Assembly: GCA_002416505.1 (NCBI GenBank)
Contig: DIAM01000020.1
Span: 37,077-101,076, forward strand
Direction: 5' to 3'
Origin: Gammaproteobacteria bacterium UBA5078
Lineage (GTDB): Bacteria > Pseudomonadota > Gammaproteobacteria > Pseudomonadales > Pseudohongiellaceae
Length of the DNA: 64,000 nucleotides
The notes under the pieces were generated by a model. That model did no database searches. It was not told the DNA's origin and saw only the letters and a list, made by a program, of their open reading frames with translations. The number at the start of each line of letters is the position of its first letter. The first letter of the stretch is position 1. A program made the position numbers and the translations under genes. Below are positions 8,173 through 16,637 of the stretch, in pieces.

Positions 8173-10437
8173 CTAGGGCTGCCAGGCATAGCTAAATTTC
8201 GCGAACACCGTGCGCGAGTTCGTCTCTATCGAATTCAGGCTATCGTTTTGATATCCGGAGTCCGAGTAGCCCACAAAGAACAGGGTTTGCGCACTAAACT
8301 TATAGCTATATAACAGCTGCGTGGTGAGGTCTTTGTAGCGCGATTGTATCGGACGAATATACAAGGACTGATCGCGCTCGGTGTCGCCATATTGCAAGAT
8401 CAGGCGCAGGAAGCTGCGCGTACTGAACTGATAGGTGCTACGCAGTTCGGTGAGATTCGCGGTGAACAGGCGCCCGCCATCGACGTCGAAGGTCTGATAG
8501 GTGTGCTCCAGATCCAGCTGCAGATGCCGACCGAATTGATAATTGATATTGGGCGTATAACGCTTCGAACGCCCCAGCCGAGTATTGGCAAAATCCACAA
8601 CATCTTCGACCCGTACCGTCATGCTTGCATAGAGCTCTCTCACCGGACGAACAGAAAGTATTAGTTGATTGAACTGCTCGTCGAAGTAGACGCCGTTGTA
8701 ATAGGTCTTGCTGCCACCGACCAATCCGTCGAGACGCGACTGGAATGGACCGCGCATCTCCAGAAACATCTCGAACTCTTCCTCTAACTCCAAACCGTCC
8801 TGATCGTGAGTGTTGTCCCAGTCCAATGCCACGCGGATATTATCGAAGAAGCTGCCAGTGGCGTAGCGCCAGGTATGGCCGACGCGCAGCGTGTTGCGGT
8901 CGTAGTCGACGCGGTTGATAAAGCCCATGTCTGCGCGGAAATCCTTGCCGTAATCGACGCGCTCCGCCCACACATCCCAGCGGCCATCGTTACGCCGATA
9001 TTCCAATAGCATGGTGTTATCGCTGAGGCTGTCGTCCTGCCCGTAGCGGGTCTGAATGGCTAGTGGGTACTTCGATTGCGAGCGCAAAAATTGTGCGTTA
9101 ATCACGTCGCTATCACTCAGACGCAATTTGCCGTCTACACCCGTAACCGTGTTCGAGTAGTCGCCACCCTCCCGGTGAGTGATCACCGCGCCTATGCTGG
9201 AGCGATCCAACACGTCCTGACGATAACGCAGCACAGAGACATCGCTCTCGGTATTGAGCAGGTTCGCGACCGAGGAGCTCTCGTTATTGGGAATGAGGAA
9301 ACTGGTAGACGTATCGTTCGCCTGCATGAAGCCGTAGGAGTGATTGCCGCTCTTGCCCGTGAGCTTGACGCCATAGTCGGGGTCCGCGATGTTGCGGGTA
9401 TGCACGATGTTCATATTGGTGTTGAAGTAGTCGGCCCCGTCCAAGAAAAAGGTGCGCTTTTCCGGAAAGTAGAGCGAGAAGGTATTGTTGATGTCCAGCT
9501 GCGCGCTATCGGCCTCGACCTGTGAGAAGTCTGGGTTCAGGGTGGCATTTAGATAATTGTCCTGATTGATGCCCCAGCGAACATCCACGCCGGCCTCGGT
9601 GTCTTGCTGAGTATCGCCCCAGGGGTCGAGCGCGGGGTTCGGGCGCACGCGCTGCGCGATGGAGGTGACGGTTGGGATTACCTCGATATTACGGCCCGGC
9701 TCGACGTTGGCGAAGCCACTCGCTCTTTCGAACTGGCAAACGAAGCAGGAGACATTCTCCGAAATATTGGCATTAGAGAAGCGATAGCGTCGATCGCGCG
9801 GGTAGTCGCGGATGAAACTGATACCCCACACCTTCTCTTGATCGCCACTCGGGAAACGTAGCTGCTTGAACGGAATCGCTATCTCCACCATATAACCGGT
9901 GTCGGTTATCTGCCCCTCGCTCTCCCACAGCGCGTTCCACGATTCGTCTTCATTGCCGGTAAGGTCATCATTGATCGCGTCGTATTGGACACCCAGAGGG
10001 CTGACTAGGAATATGAAGGCACGCGCCTTATCGTCGAATGTATCCAGTGCGATGCCAGAGAAATCGGTGCCTCCAATCCCGTCACGGTCGCGATAGAACG
10101 CACGAATCACCTCTGGGTTGGGGTCTTGCGCGATGAAGGCGACATACAGTGCGTCGCCGTCCTCCATGATGAAGGCCTCGGTCTGCACGCGTGCGGGAGT
10201 ACCCTCGGTAGGGGCAAATTCTGTATCGAGCATCACGCGAGTAGCCTGCGCCCACTCGGCGGGGTTCACCACGCCATCGATATCGGGAGCACTGCTAACA
10301 TGAGGGATACTCAATGTGGGAGGCTCCTGCGCAAGCGCAGCATTGTGACTAAATATTAGCCCGCAACAGACCAGCACAATCTGGAGGCTACGGGGGAAAT
10401 GCAACGCTGCTAATAGAATCGACATGCTACCTCTCAT
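8173..10437 (-). CDS. DUF5916 outer-membrane protein with CBM9-like N-terminal domain
   Basis: A 754-residue exported protein. A signal peptide ends near AALAQ. Residues about 40-220 look like a family 9 carbohydrate-binding fold (DIDGVVNPAEWAQA, ALYVAFIAQDPNPEVIRA, GYMVEIAIPFKQLRF). The rest is a long DUF5916 barrel of aromatic strands (FSLYFPEKRTFFLDGADYF is the typical family stretch) ending in FAKFSYAWQP, with a near-terminal aromatic. It has no known enzyme role. An ATG at 10425 has a better Shine-Dalgarno (AGAGG) than the one at 10437. Either start leaves a usable signal peptide. It diverges from the DUF6249/sigma operon. Confidence 0.85.
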   Translation of the reverse strand: MRGSMSILLAALHFPRSLQIVLVCCGLIFSHNAALAQEPPTLSIPHVSSAPDIDGVVNPAEWAQATRVMLDTEFAPTEGTPARVQTEAFIMEDGDALYVAFIAQDPNPEVIRAFYRDRDGIGGTDFSGIALDTFDDKARAFIFLVSPLGVQYDAINDDLTGNEDESWNALWESEGQITDTGYMVEIAIPFKQLRFPSGDQEKVWGISFIRDYPRDRRYRFSNANISENVSCFVCQFERASGFANVEPGRNIEVIPTVTSIAQRVRPNPALDPWGDTQQDTEAGVDVRWGINQDNYLNATLNPDFSQVEADSAQLDINNTFSLYFPEKRTFFLDGADYFNTNMNIVHTRNIADPDYGVKLTGKSGNHSYGFMQANDTSTSFLIPNNESSSVANLLNTESDVSVLRYRQDVLDRSSIGAVITHREGGDYSNTVTGVDGKLRLSDSDVINAQFLRSQSKYPLAIQTRYGQDDSLSDNTMLLEYRRNDGRWDVWAERVDYGKDFRADMGFINRVDYDRNTLRVGHTWRYATGSFFDNIRVALDWDNTHDQDGLELEEEFEMFLEMRGPFQSRLDGLVGGSKTYYNGVYFDEQFNQLILSVRPVRELYASMTVRVEDVVDFANTRLGRSKRYTPNINYQFGRHLQLDLEHTYQTFDVDGGRLFTANLTELRSTYQFSTRSFLRLILQYGDTERDQSLYIRPIQSRYKDLTTQLLYSYKFSAQTLFFVGYSDSGYQNDSLNSIETNSRTVFAKFSYAWQP

Positions 10438-10553
10438 TCTTGTTCGCGACTTTTTGGATTCGCCCGGCGCATACTTAACAGACGCATTTACTATAAGCAG
10501 GGTTTAGGCCAGTTTATTTTTCTTTTTAAAACAGTGCCCTAGAATTTTGAGGC

Positions 10554-10595
10554 TGGCGAATTTTGCCAATAAGAAGGCATTTTTGCTAGCAAAAA
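10554..10595. promoter_or_regulatory. Two adjacent palindromes in a divergent intergenic region
   Basis: The 290-bp gap between the DUF5916 and DUF6249 genes holds a near-palindrome TGGCGAATTTTGCCA (10554-10568) and a perfect 16-bp palindrome TTTTTGCTAGCAAAAA (10580-10595). Both share a TTTTGC(C/T)A half-site placed 20 bp apart. They could be operator sites for a regulator of one or both divergent genes. No regulator is assigned. Confidence 0.35.
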
Positions 10596-10728
10596 CTATA
10601 TTCGTCGAGCGTCAATCAGTCGCAGTGATGCACCGCGGACGCCACGAATCTCCTAAATGCCGCGTTATTGCATCCAAAGAGGGACTGACGAGCATCTACT
10701 TATAAACATCACTACGGAGACTGACCAA

Positions 10729-11088
10729 ATGGATACCCTGATTCCAATTTCATTGTTCCTCATGATCGCGCTAATTATCGTGACACCCGTGTACCTCACA
10801 TATCTCAGCCGGGTCAAAGAGCTAGAGACCTTGAGCAAACTTGCCGAGAGTAATGTGGAGGAGCGCGCGGAACTACTCAAGCTCATCCAACGGCCGTCAT
10901 TGCCACGGAACGATCTGCGTAAGGGCCTCATCCTTCTCGCGATCGCCCTACCCATCATAGTAGGCGGATTGGTTGACGGCTCGGTCATGGTCTCTATTGT
11001 CTTGGGCGGGATTCCTCTATTGATTGGACTGGCCTTTGTGTATATGGCTAAATCGGCTGAACCTACGCCAAGAGAAATGCCAAACTGA
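10729..11088 (+). CDS. DUF6249-type inner-membrane protein
   Basis: A 119-residue membrane protein with one N-terminal helix (about residues 4-25), a charged linker (RVKELETLSKLAESNVEERAE) and two C-terminal helices. The second half (RNDLRKGLILLAIALPIIVGG) matches the pattern of DUF6249 proteins, which usually sit next to ECF sigma factors. CGGAGA lies 6 bases before the ATG at 10729, so this start is preferred over 10657. The sigma-factor gene follows on the same strand. Its role is unknown; it may belong to the same sensing circuit. Confidence 0.7.
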   Translation: MDTLIPISLFLMIALIIVTPVYLTYLSRVKELETLSKLAESNVEERAELLKLIQRPSLPRNDLRKGLILLAIALPIIVGGLVDGSVMVSIVLGGIPLLIGLAFVYMAKSAEPTPREMPN

Positions 11089-11144
11089 GCTGCGAGAATG
11101 ACGATTCAATCGACAGGGCGTGTTCGCAACGCGAAGCGACCCTG

Positions 11145-11675
11145 TTGCTGCGCGCGATCGAGGGCGGCGAGACGCAAGCCTTTAGTGAGTTGGTGTCTAT
11201 GCACCAGAGCGCAGTGCGCGCCTTTCTAATACGCCTGTGTCGAAATGGCGCACTCGCCGATGACTTAGCCCAGGAGACCTTTCTCTGCGCCTTTCGCCGA
11301 CTCGCCACCTACCGACATAGCGGTAGCTTCAAAAGTTGGCTATTCGGCATCGCCTATCGCTGCTTCTTGCAGCAGCGCCGCCATGAGCAACGCGAGTTGG
11401 AGGTCCACACACAGTTCCACCTACTTGCAGCAGACGATGCGGAGTATTATGAGCACTTGGCGCCCTTGCAAAGAGACTTGGAACACGCACTCATGCGCTT
11501 GGATCCGACACAGGCCGCCGCGATATCGCTAAATATGAGCATAGGCTTTTCCCACGCCGAGGTCGCCGACATCATGAACCTGCCACTGGGCACGGTGAAG
11601 AGCCATATTAATCGTGGCCTCTCCAAGCTACGAGAATTCTTGCATTTCGCGCCCGAGGATGAAGACATACAATGA
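11145..11675 (+). CDS. ECF-type RNA polymerase sigma factor
   Basis: About 176 residues. Region 2 is at about residues 8-75 (AFSELVSMHQSAVRAFLIRL, DDLAQETFLCAFRRL) and region 4 at about 110-165 (AAAISLNMSIGFSHAEVADI, LPLGTVKSHINRGLSKLREF). It directs transcription of a small regulon. The start is uncertain. The only standard codon in a sensible place is TTG at 11145, but the frame is open upstream into the DUF6249 gene and keeps a plausible protein sequence (QREATLL), so the real start may be an unusual codon there. The stop overlaps the next start by 4 bp (ATGA). No zinc-binding anti-sigma factor is present. Confidence 0.85.
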   Translation: MLRAIEGGETQAFSELVSMHQSAVRAFLIRLCRNGALADDLAQETFLCAFRRLATYRHSGSFKSWLFGIAYRCFLQQRRHEQRELEVHTQFHLLAADDAEYYEHLAPLQRDLEHALMRLDPTQAAAISLNMSIGFSHAEVADIMNLPLGTVKSHINRGLSKLREFLHFAPEDEDIQ

Positions 11676-12046
11676 GCGTTAAAAAATTGAACGACCCCCT
11701 AAGCACCCTGCTCGCCGACCTGCCGATCGTGCGCGAGCGCGGCTTCACGCAAGGCGTCTTGTATCGAGTGCAATTGCGACTACTGCGTCGCCGCGTCTTT
11801 CTCTTCACGGCATGGTGCTGCGGGATTGTCGCGATAGCATTGAGCCTAATATTAGGGCGTTTCGGCGCGACATTGAGCACGAGGCTGCAGGAATCGAGTT
11901 CGCTTTGGACAGATTTTGCAAAGCTCGATCAAATAACTCCGTCACTGATATCGCATCTGCAATGGAGTAATTTTAACGCCGTAATTGGCTTGAGTGTGGG
12001 TGCGCTCGTCCTTGTGCTAGGCATTAGCTCCCTGCTGCGCGATTAA
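11672..12046 (+). CDS. Small membrane protein coupled to the sigma factor
   Basis: A 124-residue protein whose ATG overlaps the sigma-factor stop (ATGA), so its translation is coupled. It has a basic cytoplasmic stretch (LYRVQLRLLRRR) then two membrane helices, about residues 43-62 and 100-120. In position and topology it could be an anti-sigma factor. However, it lacks the HxxxCxxC zinc motif and shows no recognised anti-sigma domain. The regulatory role is inferred only from the overlap. Confidence 0.65.
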   Translation: MSVKKLNDPLSTLLADLPIVRERGFTQGVLYRVQLRLLRRRVFLFTAWCCGIVAIALSLILGRFGATLSTRLQESSSLWTDFAKLDQITPSLISHLQWSNFNAVIGLSVGALVLVLGISSLLRD

Positions 12047-12059
12047 ACACTACTCACGC

Positions 12060-13268
12060 TTAGCGCTGCCGATACACCGGGCTGCGTATCCACAAAAAGA
12101 ACACCACAATCTGCACCAATCCGCACACGATAAACACTGCACGCGCGCCAGAGAAATCGGCGAGCCATCCCGATCCGAGCAGCGCGAAAGGCACGCCTAT
12201 CTTGAAGATAGAGCCCGTCATACCCCCAATCCTGCCCATCAGCGGCGCCGAGGTTGTCTCATGTCGAAAAGACCAGACGCAGATGTTTTGCATCGTGGTT
12301 GCGAAACCATAGAAGAACAGTGCCACTCCAATCGCGAAGGAGTTGCCGGACAGGCCGGTGAGAGAATAGGTAAGGGCCAAGCCGATCAGGCTGAGAGCGA
12401 GGCAGGCCCCAAGGCCGATGCGCCGCCGCAGAGTCTCCGTCACAAAGCTGCCTAACAGCCCTCCCATGCCTGCGCAGGACAGAACTATGCCCACCCTCGC
12501 GGCGCTCCAACTCAGCTCGTCCTTCACGAAGAAGATCACCATCAACTCGAAGCTAAGCGCCGTGGCATTGAAGAAGGAGACGAACCAGGACAGCGCCCAG
12601 AGTGTGCGGTTCTCGCGCAGGGTATGCCACCCGGCCTTGAATTCGCTCCAGTAATGCCGTGTCTGCAATGCCGGCGCCGGCTCCTTGAGGTCGATGCGCG
12701 CGAGGACGATGAGCGCGAAGAGGTAGACACAGGCGGTGATCAGAAGGCCGTAATAGAGGCTAGATAGGAAGAGGATAGCGCCAGAGATAGCAGGTCCCAT
12801 TACCTGCATGAAGGTCTGGGTGAAGGTGAACTTGGCATTGGCCGAGGTCATCCTGTGGGTTGGCACCGCCAGTTTTATACTGCTTATGCGGGCATTGATA
12901 TAGGAGTAACTGAATACCATCAGCAGGAACCCGGCACCATAGAATACTTTTTCGTTCGGTATCTGGGTTTGCGAATAGATAAACAGACTAAACAGCAGGA
13001 CCATCTGCAAGCCCACCGACATGAGCATCCAGCGCTTCTTGTCTGCGCGATCCACAAACACGCCGATGAATAGCCCGAACAGGAGAATTGGCAGGAATTG
13101 CAGCGCACGCATGGCGCCCATGGCGGTCGAGGACTGAGTGAGTTCGTAGATGATCAATGGCAATGCGAGTTCGTACACTCGGCTGCCGAAACTGAGCAGA
13201 AACCCGGTGAGGAACAGCACCACGAAGTTACGATGTTGCCAGATACTTTCTCTGGGGCGTGCTTGCAT
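12060..13268 (-). CDS. MFS transporter (EntS/MFS_3-like)
   Basis: A 402-residue inner-membrane protein with about 12 hydrophobic segments and a major-facilitator loop between helices 2 and 3 (GVFVDRADKKRWMLM). The N-terminal stretch NFVVLFLTGFLLSFGSRVYE and the overall pattern fit the MFS_3 group, which includes the enterobactin exporter EntS. No siderophore genes are nearby, so the substrate is unknown. It lies 94 bp downstream of the LysE gene on the same strand. Confidence 0.85.
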   Translation of the reverse strand: MQARPRESIWQHRNFVVLFLTGFLLSFGSRVYELALPLIIYELTQSSTAMGAMRALQFLPILLFGLFIGVFVDRADKKRWMLMSVGLQMVLLFSLFIYSQTQIPNEKVFYGAGFLLMVFSYSYINARISSIKLAVPTHRMTSANAKFTFTQTFMQVMGPAISGAILFLSSLYYGLLITACVYLFALIVLARIDLKEPAPALQTRHYWSEFKAGWHTLRENRTLWALSWFVSFFNATALSFELMVIFFVKDELSWSAARVGIVLSCAGMGGLLGSFVTETLRRRIGLGACLALSLIGLALTYSLTGLSGNSFAIGVALFFYGFATTMQNICVWSFRHETTSAPLMGRIGGMTGSIFKIGVPFALLGSGWLADFSGARAVFIVCGLVQIVVFFLWIRSPVYRQR

Positions 13269-13362
13269 TAGCTTGGGGACCTCTGCTGCCTTGATGCGCT
13301 GGCGTAGAATATGTCGGCGCTAAAACTACTCTTGCGCGTTCACAAAGGCAACCGCGAAACCC

Positions 13363-13959
13363 TCAGACCATCATCGGGTACATGGATAGGAGCAATAGGA
13401 GCGCCATGGCCCGGTTGAAACGCACGAGCCTCTGCCCCACATGCAACCAGCTCTTCAAGGCGACGCCACCAATATTCCACGCGGAGATTAGAGGTATGCC
13501 CATAAAGAAAAAGATTACAGCGATCGTTAGCACACTGATGAAAAAATGCTCGCGGTCGCCAAATGTCGAGATCACAGTGACTAGCATCAGCCAAGCCTTC
13601 GGGTTCACCCACTGAAACAACGCCGCCTGCAGGAAAGTGAGCGGCTTGATCTCTTTATCAACTTCCAGTTTCGACTTGCGTGGACGAGCTAGTTGATAAG
13701 CCATATAGAGCAGGAACAAACCGCCGCATGTCTTAAGTATCAGTGCGGCCTGTGGATATGCCTCCAAAAGCTGCCCAAGTCCGAGCGCAATCGCCCACAA
13801 CAGCACCTGGCAACCTACAACGATGCCGAGGATATGCGGAATCGAGCGGCGAAAACCGAAGTTGGCACCGGCGCTCATCAGCATCAGATTATTGGGCCCA
13901 GGCGTGCCGATCATCACCGTAGTGAAGGCAAATAAAGGCAGATACTGATCGGGATTCAT
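13363..13959 (-). CDS. LysE/RhtB family amino-acid exporter
   Basis: A 198-residue inner-membrane protein with six hydrophobic segments and the family motif TPGPNNLMLMSAGANFGFR near the N-terminus. QWVNPKAWLML in the middle is also typical. These proteins export amino acids or small amines. The ATG at 13959 has an AAGGAG Shine-Dalgarno. The gene is divergent from a MocR-type regulator across a 199-bp region full of repeats. This is a common pairing, and the regulator probably senses an amino acid or pyridoxal phosphate and controls this exporter. Confidence 0.88.
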   Translation of the reverse strand: MNPDQYLPLFAFTTVMIGTPGPNNLMLMSAGANFGFRRSIPHILGIVVGCQVLLWAIALGLGQLLEAYPQAALILKTCGGLFLLYMAYQLARPRKSKLEVDKEIKPLTFLQAALFQWVNPKAWLMLVTVISTFGDREHFFISVLTIAVIFFFMGIPLISAWNIGGVALKSWLHVGQRLVRFNRAMALLLLLSMYPMMV

Positions 13960-14004
13960 GGGGCTCTCCTTGATGAGCGCGCAGTTTAGGCCGACAATGC
14001 CGAT

Positions 14005-14042
14005 CGGTACAGGGTTAGTTTTTTGAAATTGGAACGGTACAG
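14005..14042. promoter_or_regulatory. Direct-repeat operator candidate for the MocR regulator
   Basis: CGGTACAG occurs twice in the same orientation, at 14005-14012 and 14035-14042, exactly 30 bp from start to start, about three helical turns. MocR-family regulators such as GabR bind short direct repeats separated by two to three turns, so this is a natural target for the divergent MocR gene. The binding is inferred. Confidence 0.5.
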
Positions 14043-14063
14043 ATGCGCGACTTGCGCATCTGT
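14039..14063. promoter_or_regulatory. Perfect 10-bp inverted repeat between LysE and MocR genes
   Basis: ACAGATGCGC and GCGCATCTGT form perfect arms around the spacer GACTT. The left arm shares bases with the second CGGTACAG direct repeat. The site may be part of the same operator or a transcript hairpin. A further 8-bp pair, TGTGCTGC at 14061 and GCAGCACA at 14094, follows it. Confidence 0.45.
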
Positions 14064-14158
14064 GCTGCTGGCAATGCGACGGACTGTGTCGCGGCAGCAC
14101 AGCCCGTGAACGCTATGCTTACACCACTATTGTCAGACCCTCAGGCAGAGGCATTACT

Positions 14159-15553
14159 ATGCTGTATCAAGACTTGGCCGACCGGCTGCAAGGCCTAATC
14201 CGCCAGCAGGTCTATCCCGTTGGCACTTCATTGCCTGGCGTGCGCAGGCTAAGTGAGCAGCACAGCGTCAGCGTCTCCACCGCGGTCAATGCCTGCCAAG
14301 AATTGGAAAGACGCGGCGTGCTCGAGGCGAAACCGCGCTCGGGTTTCTTCGTCTTACAGACTCCCGTGCGTAGAGAGCCTCCGCGCCTGAGCCTCGTCAG
14401 CAAGACTCCTCGCCCGGTCACGGGCCAGGAGCGAGTGCTGCATCTGGCCCAGGCGGTTCGCGACACCAGCATCGTCAACCTAGGGGCCGCAGTGCCCAAT
14501 CCCGACCTAATGCCAGTGGCCGCGCTGGAGCGTGCCTTTCGCACGGTGCTACGTGAGCAGCGGCGCCGCTGTGTCGGCTATGAGTTCCCACCCGGAGCGC
14601 CGGAGTTGCGCGCACAGATCGCGCGGCGACTCGCCGCCGTACAGTGCCATGTCACACCAGATCAGGTTCTCATTACCAACAGCTGCCATGAGTCCCTCAG
14701 CATCGCTTTGCGGCTCATCACCAAGCCGGGGGACACCATCGCACTGGAGTCGCCCACCTATTACGGCCTGCTGCAGGTCGTCGAGTCACTCGGGCTCAAG
14801 GCGCTCGAGATCCCTACCGACCCCGTGAGCGGCATCTCCATCGAGGCGCTTAGCCTAGCGTTAGAGCGCTGGGACGTCGCCGCCTGCGTATTGATTCCCA
14901 ATTTCTCCAACCCGCTCGGCGTGTTGCTTTCCGATGAACGCAAGCAGGCCCTACTCAAGCTCATGTCGAAACACGGTGTGCCTCTGGTAGAGGACGACAT
15001 CTATGGCGACCTGCCCTTCTCAGGCAAACGCCCACGCCCCATCAAGAGTTGGGATACCGAGGGCATCGTCTATTACTGCTCTTCCTCCTCCAAGACACTC
15101 TCGGCAGGCCTGAGGGTCGGCTGGCTGGTGCCGGGTAAGGACAATAAGCGCGCCGAGGCCCTGCAGTATATGAACACCGTGGCGGTCTCTACGCCCTCCC
15201 AGCTCGCCATGGCCCACTATCTAGAACACGGCCACTACGACCGCTTCCTGCGCAGCGTCTGCGGGGAACACGCAAGATCGGTGGCACGCATGACGGACAG
15301 GGTGACGCAGTTGTTTCCGGCACAGACGCGGGTGAGCCGCCCGGCCGGTGGTTTCGTCCTGTGGGTAGAGCTACCGGGAGAGGTCGACACCTTAGAGTTG
15401 ATGGAGAGAAGCTTCGCAGCGGGAGTGAGTTTTGCCCCCGGCGCATTGTTCTCTGCCTCTGGGAAATTCGGCAACTGCCTGCGCCTGAACTGCGCCGTGC
15501 GCTGGGATGCTCGAGTCGAGCGGGCACTGCTTGCGCTCGCTCGGTTGATCTAG
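14159..15553 (+). CDS. MocR-type regulator: GntR helix-turn-helix fused to aminotransferase domain
   Basis: A 464-residue protein. Residues about 1-70 are a GntR winged helix (PGVRRLSEQHSVSVSTAVNA, LEAKPRSGFFV). The rest is a fold type I aminotransferase domain with the PLP lysine at K312 (SSSSKTLSAGLRVGW) and the usual NFSNPLG and EDDIYGDL stretches. MocR proteins use bound PLP, with or without an amino acid, as the signal and are transcription regulators rather than enzymes. It is divergent from the LysE exporter, its likely target. Confidence 0.9.
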   Translation: MLYQDLADRLQGLIRQQVYPVGTSLPGVRRLSEQHSVSVSTAVNACQELERRGVLEAKPRSGFFVLQTPVRREPPRLSLVSKTPRPVTGQERVLHLAQAVRDTSIVNLGAAVPNPDLMPVAALERAFRTVLREQRRRCVGYEFPPGAPELRAQIARRLAAVQCHVTPDQVLITNSCHESLSIALRLITKPGDTIALESPTYYGLLQVVESLGLKALEIPTDPVSGISIEALSLALERWDVAACVLIPNFSNPLGVLLSDERKQALLKLMSKHGVPLVEDDIYGDLPFSGKRPRPIKSWDTEGIVYYCSSSSKTLSAGLRVGWLVPGKDNKRAEALQYMNTVAVSTPSQLAMAHYLEHGHYDRFLRSVCGEHARSVARMTDRVTQLFPAQTRVSRPAGGFVLWVELPGEVDTLELMERSFAAGVSFAPGALFSASGKFGNCLRLNCAVRWDARVERALLALARLI

Positions 15554-15636
15554 GTGAACACGACAAGGTGGCGGACTCATTTGCACATTACGCCCTAGCA
15601 GAGTAAAAAACCCCTTTAGCGAGTCGAGAGTAAACC

Positions 15637-15984
15637 ATGACTAAGTACCGAGGTAGCTGCCACTGCGGCGGCGTGCAGTTTGAGATCGAGGGCGAGTTCG
15701 ACGAGATCACCGTCTGCGACTGCTCCATCTGTCAACGTAAAAACGCTAGAATGCTCAAGGTGCATGAATCGGGTTTCAAGCTGCTCGCGGGCGAAGATCT
15801 GCTTACGGACTATCAGTTCAACACCCACACGGCGCATCACTACTTCTGCAAGGTCTGCGGCATCTATCCCTTCCATCGCAAGCGCACCGCGCCCGATAGC
15901 TACGGCGTCAATGTGTTCTGCGTTGAGGGCTTCGACCAGAGCGGAATCCCCGTACGCAACTCAAAAGGCTCCACCCTGTCATGA
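15637..15984 (+). CDS. GFA/CENP-V family zinc protein
   Basis: A 115-residue protein with the zinc cysteine pattern of the glutathione-dependent formaldehyde-activating family: C8-x-C10, C27-x-C29-x2-C32 and C71-x2-C74 (YFCKVCGIYPFHR). The length is normal. Despite the family name, most members have no proven reaction. It overlaps the next gene, a glutathione transferase, by 4 bp (ATGA), so the two are made together. This supports a role in glutathione conjugate chemistry, which is an inference from context. Confidence 0.88.
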   Translation: MTKYRGSCHCGGVQFEIEGEFDEITVCDCSICQRKNARMLKVHESGFKLLAGEDLLTDYQFNTHTAHHYFCKVCGIYPFHRKRTAPDSYGVNVFCVEGFDQSGIPVRNSKGSTLS

Positions 15985-16637
15985 GTGACACTGCCCTGCC
16001 TGTTCTGTATTCATTCCGGCGCTGTCCCTACGCCATGCGTGCGCGCCTGGCCATTGCCTATGCGCGGCGGCAAGTGGAGCTACGGGAGATAATCCTTAAG
16101 AACAAGCCACCGCAGATGCTCGCGATCAGCCCCAAGGGCACCGTGCCTGTTGTGCAATTGCCCGATGGCACCGTGCTCGAGGAGAGCCGCGACGTAATGC
16201 TCTGGGCCTTGCACCTCAATGACCCCGACGCATTGCTTTTCGGCGAGCCATCCGAGGCGACTGCAGCGTTGCTCGATGAGAACGACGGCGAATTCAAGCA
16301 CTGGCTGGACCGCTATAAGTACGCGGATCGTTATCCGGAACGCAGTGCGCAGGACTATCGATCACAGGGCTGCGAGTTTTTAAACAAACTCGAGAAACGC
16401 TTAGAGCACAGCGCCTTTCTATGTGGTGAGCAGATGCGAATCGCCGACATCGCCATCATGCCCTTCGTACGTCAGTTCGCGATGGTGGATAAGCAGTGGT
16501 TCGATAGCGCGCCCTACCCTGCATTGCAAGCATGGCTCAATGAATTGATTGCAGGAGAGACGTTCACGAAGATGATGAAGAAGCACGCGCCATGGCAGCA
16601 GGGGCAGGCGCGTGTATTTCTGCTCGACGAATGCTAA
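15981..16637 (+). CDS. Glutathione S-transferase family protein
   Basis: A 218-residue cytoplasmic protein. The N-terminal thioredoxin fold carries C15PYAMRAR, a cysteine active-site motif seen in the omega and related classes, and the cis-proline and glutathione-binding stretch PKGTVPVVQLPDGTVLEESRD. The C-terminal helical domain includes EQMRIADIAIMPFVRQF, the N-capping motif. Translation is coupled to the upstream GFA gene by an ATGA overlap. Its stop overlaps the stop of the convergent M56 peptidase gene by 4 bp. Confidence 0.9.
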   Translation: MSDTALPVLYSFRRCPYAMRARLAIAYARRQVELREIILKNKPPQMLAISPKGTVPVVQLPDGTVLEESRDVMLWALHLNDPDALLFGEPSEATAALLDENDGEFKHWLDRYKYADRYPERSAQDYRSQGCEFLNKLEKRLEHSAFLCGEQMRIADIAIMPFVRQFAMVDKQWFDSAPYPALQAWLNELIAGETFTKMMKKHAPWQQGQARVFLLDEC

